In this document: one piece after another, positions 45,841-59,500 of the stretch
How positions within the stretch are numbered: the stretch's first letter is position 1
Layout of the letters: every line of letters begins with the position of its first letter
From: Parasponia andersonii
Taxonomy: Eukaryota; Streptophyta; Magnoliopsida; Rosales; Cannabaceae
NCBI GenBank assembly: GCA_002914805.1
Contig: JXTB01000027.1
Coordinates: 571,217-635,216, forward strand
DNA length: 64,000 nt
Direction of reading: 5' to 3'
The notes under the pieces: generated by a model
Database searches by the model: none
Told to the model about the DNA's origin: nothing
The model's input: the letters and a program-made list of their open reading frames with translations, nothing else
Program-made: the position numbers and the translations under genes

Positions 45841-48800
45841 GAGGTATTGCTGAGGGTATGATCATTCTTTCACACTCTTGGACACATGTTTTATTTGATA
45901 CTGGTGCATCCCATTCATTCATATCCTTGTTGTTTGCTCAACTGTTGGGGGTTGGAATTTTCTGATTTAGATTATGTATTGACGTTGGGTACATTTTTGG
46001 GAGGAGTAGCCGTTGTGTCTAGTGTGTGTAAGTCTTGTCAGGTTGTGGTTGGTGATAGGAAGCTTCTTGCTGATTTGATTATGTTGCCGATGGGACAGTA
46101 TGAGGTGATACTCAATATGGATTGGTTGTCGAAGTATCGAGCCGTTGTAGAATGTCATAAGAAGTAGGTGACTCTTTTTCCTGGTGATGGGTAGCCTATT
46201 GTCTATCAGGCTAGGATTAGTCCGTTGAAGCCTAGTCCTGTTTTGAAAGCATGCATAGGTGGAAGGAAGAAACTCGAGTGTTATCGGAACTTATTTTCCA
46301 TGGATGGCAAGGTGAGGATAGACGATCAAGACCCATGGATTTCGGTGGTGTGTGAGTATTCGGAGCTGTTTTCTGAAGACTTATCGGGGTTACCACCAAA
46401 TAGGGAGATCGAGTTCCATATTGAACTAGTTCCTAGAGCTCAGCCAGTTTCTATTCTAGCCTATCGCATGGCATCTACTGAGATGGAAGAATTGAGAGAA
46501 CAGTTGGATGATCTGCTTTCCAAGGACTTTATTCGCAGTAGCACTTCTCCTTGGGGTGCTCCTATTTTGTTTGCAAAGAAAGCTGATAGTTCGTTGAGAC
46601 TTTGTGTGGATTACTGGAAGTTGAATCAGTTGACAGTGAAGAACAAGTATCCTTTGCCAAGGATAGATGAGTTGTTTGATCAACTCGGTGGTTCAAAGTT
46701 CTTCTCCAAGATCGATTTGAGATCCGGTTATCATCAGTTGAAGATAAGGGAGGATGATATACCTAAGACAGCATTCAGAACTCGATATGGTCATTTTGAG
46801 TTTCTGGTGATGCTGTTTGGTTTGACGAATGCTCTCGCATTATTTATGGATCTCATGAATCAGATTTTCAGGCCCTTTTTGGATCGTTTTGTGGTTGTAT
46901 TCATCGATGACATCCTGGTGTATTTCAAAACTCGAGAAAAGCATACCGAACATCTGGGGATAGTACTCAAGACCTTGAGAGATCATTGGTTATATGCCAA
47001 GAAATCGAAGTGTGACTTTTGGATGTCAGAAGTGAAGTTCTTGGGGCATGTGATTTCTCACAGAGGTATTTCAGTTGATCCCGCTGAGATCGAAGCTGTC
47101 TTAGAGTAGGAAAGACCGAGAAATGTGATAGAGGTACATAGTTTCCTTGGATTGGCAGGCTACTACTGTCGTTTTGTGCCAGATTTCTCGAGAATTGCTT
47201 TTTCTTTGATGAAGTTATCTAGGAAGGACGTCAAGTTTGTTTGGGATCATGAAAGTGAGGAAGCTTTTGTCAAGTTAAAGCAAAGTTTGACCACTGCACC
47301 AGTTCTTACTATTCCTGACAGTAACGAGCCTTATGTGGTGTATACCGATGCTTCAAAGACGAGTTTGGGATGTGTCTTGATACAGAATGGTCAGGTTGTG
47401 GCTTATACTTCTCATCAGTTGAAGCCACATGAGAGGAACTATCCCACCCATGATCTGGAGTTTGCAGCAGTGGTCTTTGCCTTGAAGATTTGGTGATGTT
47501 ACTTGTATGGTGTGAAGTTCGACATATTCTACGATCATAAGAGTTTGAAGTATCTTTTTACCCAGAAGGATCTGAACTTGAGACAGCGAAGATGGGTTAA
47601 GTATATGAAGGATTATGACTTCAACCTACAGTATCATCTTGGTCAGGCCAATGTTGTAGCTGATGCACTGAGTAGGAAGCATCATGGTGCACTAGCTGCA
47701 CTGGAGTTTGACGATTGGAGGAACTCAGTTGCGATTGGTGACTACAACTTGCAGTACTTCGAGAATGAAGGGGTTGTTCGCCTGAGCAATATTGTGATTT
47801 CACCATCACTTCTCCAGACTGTCCAAATGAGTCAGTGGCAAGACAGGGAGTTAAGGACAATCTAGAACCGACTTCAAAATGGTGAACAGTTAGATGGTTG
47901 GAGCACTAACAGAGAAGGGTTTTTGCTTTTCAATGGAAAGTTGGCTATAGCTAATGACCCTAATCTTCGAGAATCCATTCTAATAGAAGCTCACAAATCA
48001 AGGTTCGCAGTTGATCCAGGTAGTACCAAGATGTACTTGGACTTGAAGCTGCAGTATTAGTGGAAAGGTATGAAGAAGGATGTAGCTACTTTTGTCGCAA
48101 AGTGTTTGACTTGTCAGTAAGTCAAGGCTGAACACCAGAGGCCAGTTGGATTACTTCAGCCGTTGCCAATTCTGGAATGGAAGTGGGACAAGATCAAGAT
48201 GGACTTCATGACTTGTTTGCCAAAGACCTTAAGGAAGAATGACGCAGTTTGGGTGGAAGTCGATTGGTTGACGAAGAGTGCTCACTTTATACCGATCCGG
48301 ATGGACTACTCACTTACTAAGCTCAGTAGACTGTATGTGGAGAACATCATATGCTTGCATGGTGTGCCTTCAAGCATAGTCTCTGACAGAGATCCAAGGT
48401 TTACTTCTAAGTTTTGGAGAGCCTTGCAGAAAGCATTGGGTATGTAGTTGGATATTAGTACAGCTTACCATCCTGAGTCGGATGGTCAGTCTAAAAGAAC
48501 CATTCAGATTCTTGAGGACATGCTACGTTATTGCATACTGGATTTTGGTGGGAACTGAGATAATCATCTTTCTTTGGTGGAATTTGCTTACAATAACAAT
48601 TACCAGACCAGTGTGGGTGTGGCTCCATATGAAGTGTTGTATAGAAGGCCGTGTAGGTTGCCCTTGTGTTAGGTAGAACCCGAAGAACGTGTTACTCTTG
48701 GACCTGAACTGATTAAGGAAACTATTGAGAAGATCAAGGACATCCAAGAGAGACTCAAAGAGATTCAGAGTCGCCAGAAGAGTTATGCTAACCCGAAGAG

Positions 48801-49259
48801 GGGTGAGATAGAGTTCAATACTAGTGATCTGTATTCTTAAAAGTGACTCTAAGGCGAGGTGTTACAAGATTTGGGGTTAAGGGTAAGCTTGCTCCAAGGT
48901 ATATTGGTCCCTTTGAGATCACTAAGAGAATTGGACCAGTGGCGTATCACTTAAACCTGCCTGCACAGTTAGGTCACGTGCATAATGTATTTCATATGTC
49001 GATGTTGAAGAAGTACATGCCGGACACATCTTATGTTGTTCAGTACGTGCATATACCGATCCAAGAAGATGTATCCTATGAAGAGTAGCCTGTTCGTTTG
49101 TTAGCTAGAGAGCTGAAGGTGCTTCGCAACAGAGAGATTCCACTTGTCAAGGTACTTTGGGAACGTCACAAAGAAGATGAGACTACTTGGGAACTCGAGA
49201 CGGAGATGTACGAGAAATACCCTCATTTGGTTGACCTTCAGTCAGAAGTTGTACTGTGA
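45841..49259 (+). pseudogene. chromovirus pol relic with chromodomain-like tail
   Basis: Mostly one frame. Protease FDTGASHSF near 45895. RT 46225-47106: [47 protein letters not shown] and [13 protein letters not shown] (catalytic DD intact). RNase H 47125-47700: [43 protein letters not shown]. Integrase 47880-48840 with a zinc-finger-like start, [51 protein letters not shown] frameshift near 48837 precedes [18 protein letters not shown] and a chromodomain-like end (PVRLLARELKVLRNREIPLV, ETTWELETEMYEKYPHLV), stop at 49257-49259. Stops lie near 46165, 47107, 47494, 47863, 48058, 48118, 48445, 48557, 48670 and 49086. Confidence 0.88.
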
Positions 49260-49317
49260 TGTAAACCTTGACTTGTACTTTGAATTTCAGGACGAAATTC
49301 TTTTAAGAAGGAGAAAA

Positions 49318-50729
49318 TGTAAAAACCCGGATTTGGGAGGGTAGTTTGGACATTTTATCAATTTTTCGGATATAATATTGGGGGGATTAATTTGTAAAAA
49401 TTTTGTGCAGAAGGATTAAATTACAATTTTGGGGGACAGAATTGATAGAGATTTAGAATTTTGGGGACTTATGTGTAATTTTTAAAAAATTGCACAGCCC
49501 TATATATTCCCACTCATGTGGGTATCATTTTACTCTCTCTCTCTCTTTCCCTGACGTTCTCTCTCTCTCTCTCGGATCCTCTCCGCCCGTTGATGTCACA
49601 CCATCACAAGAGCCACCGCCGCCGTCATATGCCTAAGCCTCCCCGTGCGACGCCGAAGCCGCGCCGCCCGTCCTTGGTCACCGTCGTCACTTGCAACGCC
49701 GGAAAAGCTCCAAAAGGCCAATTCAGATTTTTGGTTGCTGGCGACGATTCCGACCTCGGTTCGACCTCCAACTGGTCCCATTGGATTCGTCTCATCACAA
49801 GGATTGTCAAGGTATATATATCTCACCCCATTTTGCCCGGATTGAAAGTTGTCATTTTTTGATATTTTGAGTTCAAGTTTACTTTTTGATCCGGCCGTTG
49901 GATTGTGTTTTTATTGTCATTTTTGGAATGTACTCAGAAAATAGAAAAGTTTGATATATATATATTGCCTATGTTTGGTGACCGGCACGAGAATCGAGAT
50001 AAGACGGTCGAGATTTACCTCGATTTACGTGCCACCAGTCCGGTGCGGGCCCGGACTCGAATTGGACAAGTTATATGCATAACTTAGCTATTTTGGGTGC
50101 TAGAAATTGAGTGAAGAAGTCCGTTTGTGGAATTGAAGCTCCGTTGAGAAGTTGATTTTTCGTAAGAGGATGATTGAGGGCTTAGAATTGGTTCCCGACC
50201 CTCTGGGCGATCGTCAACGACACCTTGAGGATTCGATAGCATGGTATCGCTATTCGAGCAAGGTAGGGACTCAATTACCTCTGTTTTACATCGTTTTCAA
50301 ATAAAACTTATTTTCTGAAACATATGAGAATAAATGTGATTTTTGATTTTCTTGAACATCTGTGATGGGAATTGATTGTGTGATGTATACATATTGTATT
50401 GCTCTGGGAATTTTCTGAGTACAGATTATTTTGGGTATATTAAAAATAAGGCCATTATGCTGTTCGTATTTTTATAAAACCTAGTATGCTGATTTTATCG
50501 AAAAACCTGAGCATAATTATTTTCACACTTCGGTTCTGTATTATACGTGTCATAGGATCATACATGAGCACCGTATTAGCATCATGGGTTTACAGTATGG
50601 CGCTGCGTGCCCCACCGTCAGTGTAGAGTCTGTAAATCCGTGCGGAGTTTTGTTACTTCTGATTACCTCCCTATTTGGCAGGCGTAGGCAATTCGGTTGC
50701 TCCTCTAGGTTTGGTAAGCGATACACAGG
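49318..50729 (+). repeat. 3' LTR of the chromovirus, truncated
   Basis: Begins TGTAAAAACCCGG after the purine tract AAGAAGGAGAAAA and aligns with the 5' LTR until GGTAAGCGATACACAGG at about 50728, where homology stops. The missing part is about the last 780 bases. Confidence 0.85.
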
Positions 50730-51655
50730 AAACAAAATTAAAGAGGAAAAAAAAATCTCAAAGTTATCTATTGAATATTGAAATCCACAAAACAATTAAG
50801 AAAATGCTACAGAACAAGGTTTTCACTTAGGATTTCACTGAAGAAGAAAGCTGAATAAATAGAATAATGAGAAAGATAGGAGAATAACTAAATAATTTTT
50901 TTCCCCCTTTAATCATGGGCCAAATCAACTTATGCACATTACCATTTATTTTTCTTGGTTTAAATATGACCCAATTCAATTATACGGCAAAACTTAACAA
51001 TTAAACAGTGTTAAAAGGGAAAAAAAAAATACAAACCGTAAAAAATGTTAGTTTTTGTAAGTGATTATTTTAACAAGTAGCCACATTTCATCCACTTATT
51101 ATATTTCCTAATATTGGGGAATATTCTAGTTTCCCTATTGTAGAGTCCTATTGCATAAAATTTCTCCTAACCGCAATTTGCCGCTTGGAAATTTTATCAA
51201 CATATCAAACCACCGCACGAATTAGGGTGGTGCGAGAATATGTTATTTTTTAAAAGGGTTTTTACATAAATACAGACCCAGAGTTCATAAAAAGTGAAAA
51301 ATCTAGGATGACCTAAGTTATTTAACAAATTTCGGATTGCTTATGTCATGTAAATTGAATAGATATTCTAAGTATAACTGATTGATTGTCTCAAGTACCT
51401 TTGACAAATTCAAATTTTGAAAAGGTAATATAGCTGGTTAACTTAGGTACCTCAAATAGCAAAAGTGATATTTTTCTAAATTAATTTTTGAAATTAAATC
51501 TAGGATTGTTTATAAGAAAAGTTAGACCATTCGGGGGATTTTTCATTTTTTTGATAATTTACTATATAACTCATATTTTCTCTATTTTTAACGCCCTTAA
51601 CTTGGCATGATACTCAGTCCTTCAAACATTGGCCCCGTTTCAAGGTGAACTTGTA
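50730..51655. other. intergenic
   Basis: No gene recognised. AT-rich. Confidence 0.4.
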
Positions 51656-52490
51656 GGGGAAATGAACCTAACTAGTAGTACTTTGGGGTAAAAAATAACT
51701 TTTATATTAGTATTTGGCATAATAACTTTTTTAGGACTCAAAATATTAGTGACGATGAGTCACTGTATTAGTGACCGGTGAATAATCCTGCAAAAGTCAT
51801 AAATTTATTATAACAAATATTATGATTATCTATCACTAGTATCACACCTTTGAAAAATTTATTTCGAAAATAAGGTATAATATATATTTAAAAAAACCAA
51901 CCATATTTTTCCTTTTGGCAAAAAAATTATACATTTTTACCAATATCAAATAAAACTTTATATTTGTATTTTATACATTTTTACCAATATCAAATAAAAC
52001 TTTATATTTGTATTTTTTTTAATCGAATCTCACTAAATTCATATGTATAGGCAACATTGTAGTTAATATTATTGAAAGCTAATGTTTCTAATTTTCGAAA
52101 TTAGATAATATATTTTGAAATTTTTTTTTTGTGTGTTTAAAAACTGTTACAATTAAATCTCTGAGAGATTACATATCATTTTTTGATCTAAATGATTGCT
52201 TTTCAAGTAAATACGTAGATGTCAATCAACAATTTTAAAGAATAAAGATATTTCTATAAAAATTTTAGACTCTAATTTTAATTATATATTTGAATCAGGT
52301 GAGATTTAATAAAAAAATACAAATAAAAAATTTTATTTGATATTGATGAAAGGACTTGGGTCTTTTTGTTAAAAGGCTTAAATCATGTATTTATTTTTTT
52401 TTATTATCCTTGAAAAATAATTATCTAATATCCAAAATCATTTTGGTACAAATTACTCCTGGTTAGGTCCATTTCTCGAACTTCTACTAT
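51656..52490. mobile_element. foldback element C (~835 bp)
   Basis: The left arm contains GAAATGAACCTAACTAGTAG near 51659 and, further in, ACCAATATCAAATAAAACTT with AATCTCACTAAATTCATATG near 52025. The right arm, read in reverse complement from about 52490, gives GAAATGGACCTAACCAGGAG and ATCAATATCAAATAAAAT with AAATCTCACCTGATTCAAAT. The order is preserved, so it is a long imperfect inverted repeat. The centre (about 52050-52250) has no ORF. Confidence 0.65.
51927..52014. repeat. ~43 bp tandem duplication in foldback C
   Basis: TATACATTTTTACCAATATC..TTTATATTTGTATTT occurs twice in direct succession in the left arm only. Confidence 0.85.
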
Positions 52491-54536
52491 TCTCCATTTA
52501 GGTATGATAAGAAAAAAGACTCACTCATAAATATTTTTAAAACTAAACCCCATTATTATGTCATATATCTAAAATTACTTGGATATTTTATTCCCTAACA
52601 AGCTTTCAAACATATTTTTTCCAACATACTCTAAATTATTTTTGCTACCACTACCACTTGTAGCGCCTCATCCCCACTTGTCGGTGCCTTTGTTGGATTA
52701 AGGTCGAAAAACTTCGATGATGGTCAAACTTGTATTGTCGCCTCTCTTGACCATTCCAATCAATTTTCGACAGTTGTTCGACTGCGATCGAGCTATCATT
52801 TGACCGTAATCGAATAATCTTGATATGAATTGAACATGATCGACAATTTTTCCAGTGCTATTTTCTTCACATTTGACTTTCTTTTTTTTTTTTTTTTACT
52901 AAGATCGAATTGAAAGTTATTTTAGAATTATAAAATTTTTATTAAATGAAACTTCTTATTTTGTAAATATTTTATAAATTATCTATTTTTTTCATCATAT
53001 AATTTTAAAAAATGATCAAAATTGAGAGTGCACAATGCCTCGTCCATCACCATTATTAATTCTTAAATATTTTGTGGAGGATTCTAATATGTATGACTAT
53101 TGATAATGCCTCATCACGTGCCACAATTAAAAAGTACTAGTTTACAATATCAACGCCTACATACGTGTACTTTGCTGGAGTAGCAAGGCTGTTGAGATAT
53201 ACATTTCCGCTTTTGTAATACATAATGAAAACTCAACTAAAATGGTTTAACTTTATATGGTCATATTCATAAACTTATTTTAATTACTTTTTTTAGTGCA
53301 TTAATTGATTGTTTAAACTATACAGCCAATAGCTTAATTGGTTCAAAATTTTAAAAATATGCGTGTGTCGTGTGAATTTAGAGGAGTTCCAAAATACAAA
53401 TTTTGATAACGCGTTATTTCACTCAAATTTATACAATGTGCCCTAGAAGTCAGTGATATGATGTTCACAAACTCTGGACTAAACTCTGCATTTATCAATC
53501 CGTATTCTTATTAATTTTCCTTTTTCTAAATGTTTGGACAGATCGTACACGGTTTCTTCCAGAAGAGACAGTTGCATGTGTGAAGGTTTAAATATTGTAG
53601 GGTCAAAAGATACGAAGGTAGCCCAAACTAAAAATATGTTATTGAAAGGAAGGACGAACCACCAAAGCTTTTTTTTTTTTTTTTTTCTTTTTTATTTTTG
53701 GAAAAGAAACCTCCAAAGTTTTTAAAATTGGTATTTCCTGCTTTCTCGGATATAGACAGAGACAAGGCAAATCAAAGTTCCGGATACTTTTGCTTCCTTG
53801 GACTATATTGTATGCAATTATAGTTTTAGGCCATAATTAATTAACACCTCTCCTACTTATCCCTCTCACCGTCTCACATTGCAAATTAAAAAGGCATTGC
53901 AAATCAAAGGGTAGCTTAACCTTTTGTGACATGCTAATTAATATTACTAACCCAATTTGTACAAAGTCATTTTGCTTTTGTTTCAAATAAGAAAAGAAAG
54001 TCATTTGCCTTTTATTCTGTTACTAGAAAAAGGAGGAAAGAGACCTTAAATATAAGATAAAATAAAATAAAAAAGAAAAGGAGGAAAGTAAATTTCAAGA
54101 AACTGTTGCAAGAAGTTTTAGGACAATTTTGATTTTGCTCATTACTTGACGTAAAAGGGGATTGTGCGAAGTCAAATTTGGATTGTAACAGTTTGTTTTA
54201 TTTTTAACAGAAAAAGCATGACAAATAAATGATGGAGGAAATTTATTAATTATCTCACTGCAACCGTCGGTAATATCATAATTGGTACCCCTATCATTTA
54301 TTTTTTAAAATTGCACTATAAATTAGTGATTCTTTTTAGTACTACTTTGTCGTTGAGTTATAGCACAATGCCACTAGGAGAAATACCATCCTCAACGCAT
54401 TTATGCTAAAAATGATGTACTAATATTAAATTTAGCACACATTTTTTTTTTGAATTTTACTCTAATATATAGATATTAGAAATAATACTATTTTATATTT
54501 AAGTATTATCTTTATTTACAAAATATATTTATTTTA
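52491..54536. other. intergenic
   Basis: AT-rich with homopolymer T runs; no gene recognised. A few short frames (for example 53534-53725) end in T-run artefacts. Confidence 0.4.
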
Positions 54537-54911
54537 TTATGAAATCTTATTATTTTATCGTCCAATTATTGAACATAAAAAAACCTTATTCCACCCATAA
54601 AGTATGTGAATATCTGTTCCAAGAAATATGTGAGTAGCGAAGTATAAATGAGAGCTCTAATATATAAAAATTTAGTGAGTATATAATTGAAAATAAAAGG
54701 AAAAAAAAATATAAATGTATCAATTATGAAATCTTATTATTTTATCGTCCAATTATTGAACATAAAAAACTTTATTCCACCCATAAAGTATGTGAATATT
54801 TGTTTCAAGAAATATGTGAGTAGCGAAGTAGTAAATGGGAGCTCTACTATATAAAAATTTAGTGAGTATATAATTGAAAATAAAAGGAAAAAAAAAATAT
54901 AAATGTATCAA
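54537..54911. repeat. tandem duplication, ~187 bp unit, two copies
   Basis: ATGAAATCTTATTATTTTATCG starts at about 54539 and again at 54726, with the following sequence nearly identical to about 54911. Non-coding. Confidence 0.9.
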
Positions 54912-56250
54912 TTTTGGCTACATTGTGAAATTTATACATATTTTAGATTTAAGACTAATAGTATTATTATAATTTTAACTCATGCTATAATAGGAATATT
55001 TTAAATTCAAACATATACTAAATGATAACATTGCAAATTTAAACACATGCTATAATGACAATACTATAAATTAACATAGTACTAAAATCTAAGACATACT
55101 ATAATAAGGGTCATTTTTAAATAATTTTAAAATTTTCTCTTTTTGTTATAGTATTTGAAAAATAATCATTTTGCAAATTATAATCCAAAATTAAACAATT
55201 TGGCTAGAAAATTATATAAAATATAACATGTGAATTATTCGTTTATCAGAAAACAAAAGTCAAATAAAAGAAAATATGAAGTATTCTACCCAGAAAAAGA
55301 TAGTATAAGGATCACTATTTTTTTGTGGAAAAAAAAAAAGAAACCATATTATTTATGAATATTACTAGCCTTGTTTGTTTTACGCATCCCATTTCATTTA
55401 AATAAAAAATCTATTGGAATGAGTGTTTGTTTCAAAAATTTTATTTTTTTTATTCAAATAGTCTTTTAAAATAAGTGAATATTTCAACAATTTAATTTTT
55501 TTATTTAAATAGTCTATTAATCACATTAATTATTAAAATAAACTTTTTATGTATTGGAATGAATTTTAAATAGTCCATTCTAATTACAATATATTTTGCT
55601 GTTGTTTTACTTCAAATATTTTATATTATAATTATAACTCGTCCCGTTATTTTAACTTAAATACATCGGCTTTCAAATGGGACATGGCCATTACTTTCCA
55701 AGTTTACATGATCTGGTATTAATATAATAAAAAATTCACCGCATTTTGTGTATTACAAGATAGTGAAAAAATTAAGGAAAAAAAAAAAAAAGGGAAAAAC
55801 GGAGAAAGGCAATCTACCTGGGTTCTCTCGCCCGTGATTTTATCAAGCATCACTGCAACGAGTAGCTAGCGCCGCGTGCAGAGTAAACCAACTCATCCCA
55901 CAGCCACGAATTGGCCGCATATCGCACCCGCTCTACCTTATCGTCAATTTAGCAAAACAAGTTGTTACAGACTTGCAGCAATTTTTTATTTTAATAAATT
56001 AGTTTCTACTTTGTACTTGAACCAAGTTCTACTGCAACATTGCCCGTGACTATGGGCCACGTCACCATATAACTATAATAAGTAATGCTAGATACCAAAA
56101 ATTTACCAGGGAAAAAAAAAAAGAATTAATTACACAAAATGTAGCATACTGTGATCTCACCGTGTGGTTGAAATGCCACACTATTTCGTGTAGTTTAAGC
56201 TTAGTGTGCCTATCATTAGTAGTCACTCATTATGGAGTTTTAAATGTACA
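54912..56250. other. intergenic upstream of the first fucosidase gene
   Basis: AT-rich with no gene seen. GC content rises at 55800-55940 without a recognisable feature. Confidence 0.4.
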
Positions 56251-56258
56251 TATATAAA
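56251..56258 (+). promoter_or_regulatory. candidate TATA box of GH95 copy 1
   Basis: TATATAAA about 257 bases before the ATG at 56515; it would imply a long leader with the A-run near 56450. Confidence 0.4.
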
Positions 56259-56514
56259 GCAAAGCTACAAAAAGGATGGCAGGCTACGTGGGACCTCGTC
56301 TTAGCTCACTTCATTCCATGCCATGTGAAAATCAAAGCCAATCTCTAAGCAATAAGTTCTGTTCACTGTACTAATTATTCGCCAACCACCCTCCATTACC
56401 CATACGCCTTACTCACTTAAAACTAATTAGTACCCACAAAACAACCTCCAAAAAAAAAAAAAAAAAAAAGAAAATCCTAAGCTCTCAGAGCAAAACGGAG
56501 AGAGAGAACCGGTT

Positions 56515-59500
56515 ATGGAGGACATTGGTGAATGGGTTCTGATACAGCCACCGGCCGAGAAGGAGCTCTGGTGGCCGAGTTCGGTTACGGAGGAGGAATC
56601 TAAGCCTTTGAAGCTTACGTTCACTGAGCCTGCAAAGCACTGGACCGATGCGATTCCGATCGGGAATGGCCGCCTTGGAGCCATGGTTTGGGGTGGTGTC
56701 GTCTCTGAGACTCTCCAGCTCAATGGTCTACCTCTCTTCTTCTTCTTCTTCTTCTATGTTTAGTATTACTAGCGTTTGGATTTTGGCACCGACTTAACTT
56801 ACACACACACACACACACTCTCTCTCTCTCTCTCTCTCTCTCTCAAAACAGAGTAATGTTAAGACGAATGAATGGTTAACTGTTCAAGTGTTATAAATTT
56901 TGAAATTACTCTCCCTGATTGTATAGCGAAATGTGTGCGTATACTCTGATTGTATAGCGAAATGTGTGCGTATACTTAAATATTAAATCAAACCAACTTT
57001 ATATTAAAGATTTTCGAGTTTTTGATTTCGGGAAATGCTCGAGTGAATTTCGGTTCTCTGCTTGCCAATTTTGACTTTTTATTTGAACTGTTTAGTAAAT
57101 AATGGATGGATTAAGTACACGAAACAGAGTGATGTTAAGACAAATGCTTTTAACTTTCCAGGTGTAATTTGGGTTACCAACCAAACAAACCAAGTGTTGA
57201 AAAGGTTATCCGTAATGATTTCGCAAAGTGGGTCAGAAATGTGTGTATATGAATAAATGTAATTTCAAAACAAACTGATTGTGAAGACGTTTGAATTTTG
57301 TAGAGGACACACTCTGGACCGGGATTCCTGGAAATTATACGAACACCGCGGCTCCTGAGGCACTAGCAGAGGTTAGGAAACTTGTTGATAATGGAGAATA
57401 TGTTGAAGCGACAAAAGAAGCCGTCAAGTTGTCAGGAGATCCTTCCGATGTATGTAAATTTCATTGCCTTAATTCTTAAATTACTCGGTGAAAATGAAAC
57501 ACGAGTTAATATTGTCTTGCTATGTTATTTGTTGGTAATTTTAACAGACAATTGTTGATGGTAGAATCTACATTTTATGAGTTTCGTGTGTTATGAAGAT
57601 TATATAACATTATGATTACGTTGTGTGATGAAGGTATATCAACTATTGGGAGATATTAAGCTAGAATTTGATCCCTCTCATATCGATTACGCCAAGGAAA
57701 CTTACAGCAGAGAGCTGGACTTGGACACTGCAACAGTGAGAATAAAATATTCTGTGGGTGATGTAGAGTTTACTAGGGAGCATTTTGCTTCGAATCCTGA
57801 TCAAGTCATCGTGACAAAGATTTCCGCAAGCAAACCGGGATCTCTTTCATTTACTATGTTTCTAGACAGCAAGATGGATCATCACTCGCAAGTAAATGGG
57901 CAGAACGAAATTGTGATGGAAGGGAGCTGTCCCGGTACCAGGATCCAACCAAAAGTGACAGCAGATGAAAAACCAAAGGGAGTTCAGTTTTCTGCAGTTC
58001 TTAGTTTGCAGATTAGTGGGAGCAATGGCATTATTCATGTTTTGGATGACAATAAGTTACGGATTGAAAAATCAGATTCTGCTGTTTTGCTTCTGGTGGC
58101 TGCATCCTCATTTGATGGACCATTTACAAAGCCTGCTGATTCTAAGAAGGATCCAACTTCTGATTCTCTGAAGGCATTAAATTTGATAAAAGAGTTGTCA
58201 TATTCTGATCTTTTGGCACATCATCTGAGTGACTATCAGAATCTTTTCCATCGCGTCTCATTGGAGCTTTCAGGAAGCTCAAAGAGCATGTCAAGAACTA
58301 GGCCTCTGGAGATGGAGAAACTTTTGTTGCATGAAACTGAGTCAGGTTTTAAAAGAAGCAATGGTGTTTCTATCTCAACTGCAGAGAGGGTGAAATCTTT
58401 CAAAACCGATGAAGATCCTTCCTTTGTGGAGCTTTTGTTCCAGTATGGTCGTTATCTGCTTATATCTTGTTCACGGCCCGGAACTCAGGTGGCAAACCTG
58501 CAAGGTATTTGGAACAAGGACGTTGAGCCTGCATGGGAGTACGCAACTCTCTCTCTCTCTCTCTCCCTCTTTCTTTCAGATTCTTATATCTTACAATTGT
58601 AGATATGTGCAGATAGTGCTTTCTAGGATATAGGTAATGATTCATCATTTTTAAGTCAGAGAGGATAAAATACGTGGCATGATTAGCTCCTGTGGCTTGC
58701 TTTTTAAATTGTTGACGCATTAACTCAATTCAAATTTGCATCAGCGTTTTATGCAGTATTAAGTTTCATTTAGTTACTTATTCAGGGCTATTTACCTTTC
58801 AGTGGCGCTCCTCACCTGAACATTAATCTTCAAATGAACTATTGGCCTTCCCTTTCTTGCAATCTCAAAGAGTGCCAGGAGCCATTGTTCGATTACATAT
58901 CTTCTCTATCACAAACAGGGAGTAAAACTGCCAAAGTAAGAATCTCATCTTTTCTGGTTGCATTTAAAGTTATTTTAATTTGTCTTATTGAGGTGTAAGT
59001 AGTACGGTTTCCGTGATAGTGTCAGGGAACTCTGGTTTGGAGTTAAATTGATTATAGGAGGACCCTATAGAAAGAATCAAGGAATTTTTTGTTCTATCAC
59101 CTTTCTCATAAAAAGAACCATCACTAGTTCAACAATGAGCATGAGCAATGCAGTTACATTGACGACCTTACTTTTTGAAAGCATTTCTACTTTCTCTATG
59201 CTTGAATTCTCTTATTTACTTGGACAAAAACTTACAGGTGAACTATGAGGCCAGTGGTTGGGTTGCTCATCAGGTGTCTGACTTATGGGCAAAAACATCA
59301 CCAGATCGAGGTGAAGCTGTATGGGCTTTGTGGCCAATGGGGGGAGCCTGGCTCTGTACCCATCTATGGGAACATTTCAGTTACACAATGGACAAAGTAA
59401 GCTTCTGCTCTTCCTTTTCCTACTTTAATCCTTTTACATTCTCTCTTAGTCAACAACTTGTTTAAGTTGATTATTGGCATTTTTTACCCCCTGAGGGAGA

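Larger units (their letters stand above)
42284..50729 (+). mobile_element. chromovirus-type Ty3/gypsy retrotransposon, decayed
   Basis: 5' LTR 42284-44491, a primer-binding site for initiator Met tRNA (44500-44511), gag from 44626, pol to about 49259 ending in a chromodomain-like tail, polypurine tract at about 49304-49317, and a 3' LTR from 49318 that is cut off at 50729. The order protease-RT-RNase H-integrase with a C-terminal chromodomain defines the chromovirus branch. There are more than ten in-frame stops and at least two frameshifts, and the LTRs differ at about 20 positions in the first ~215 bases, so the insertion is old. Confidence 0.9.
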
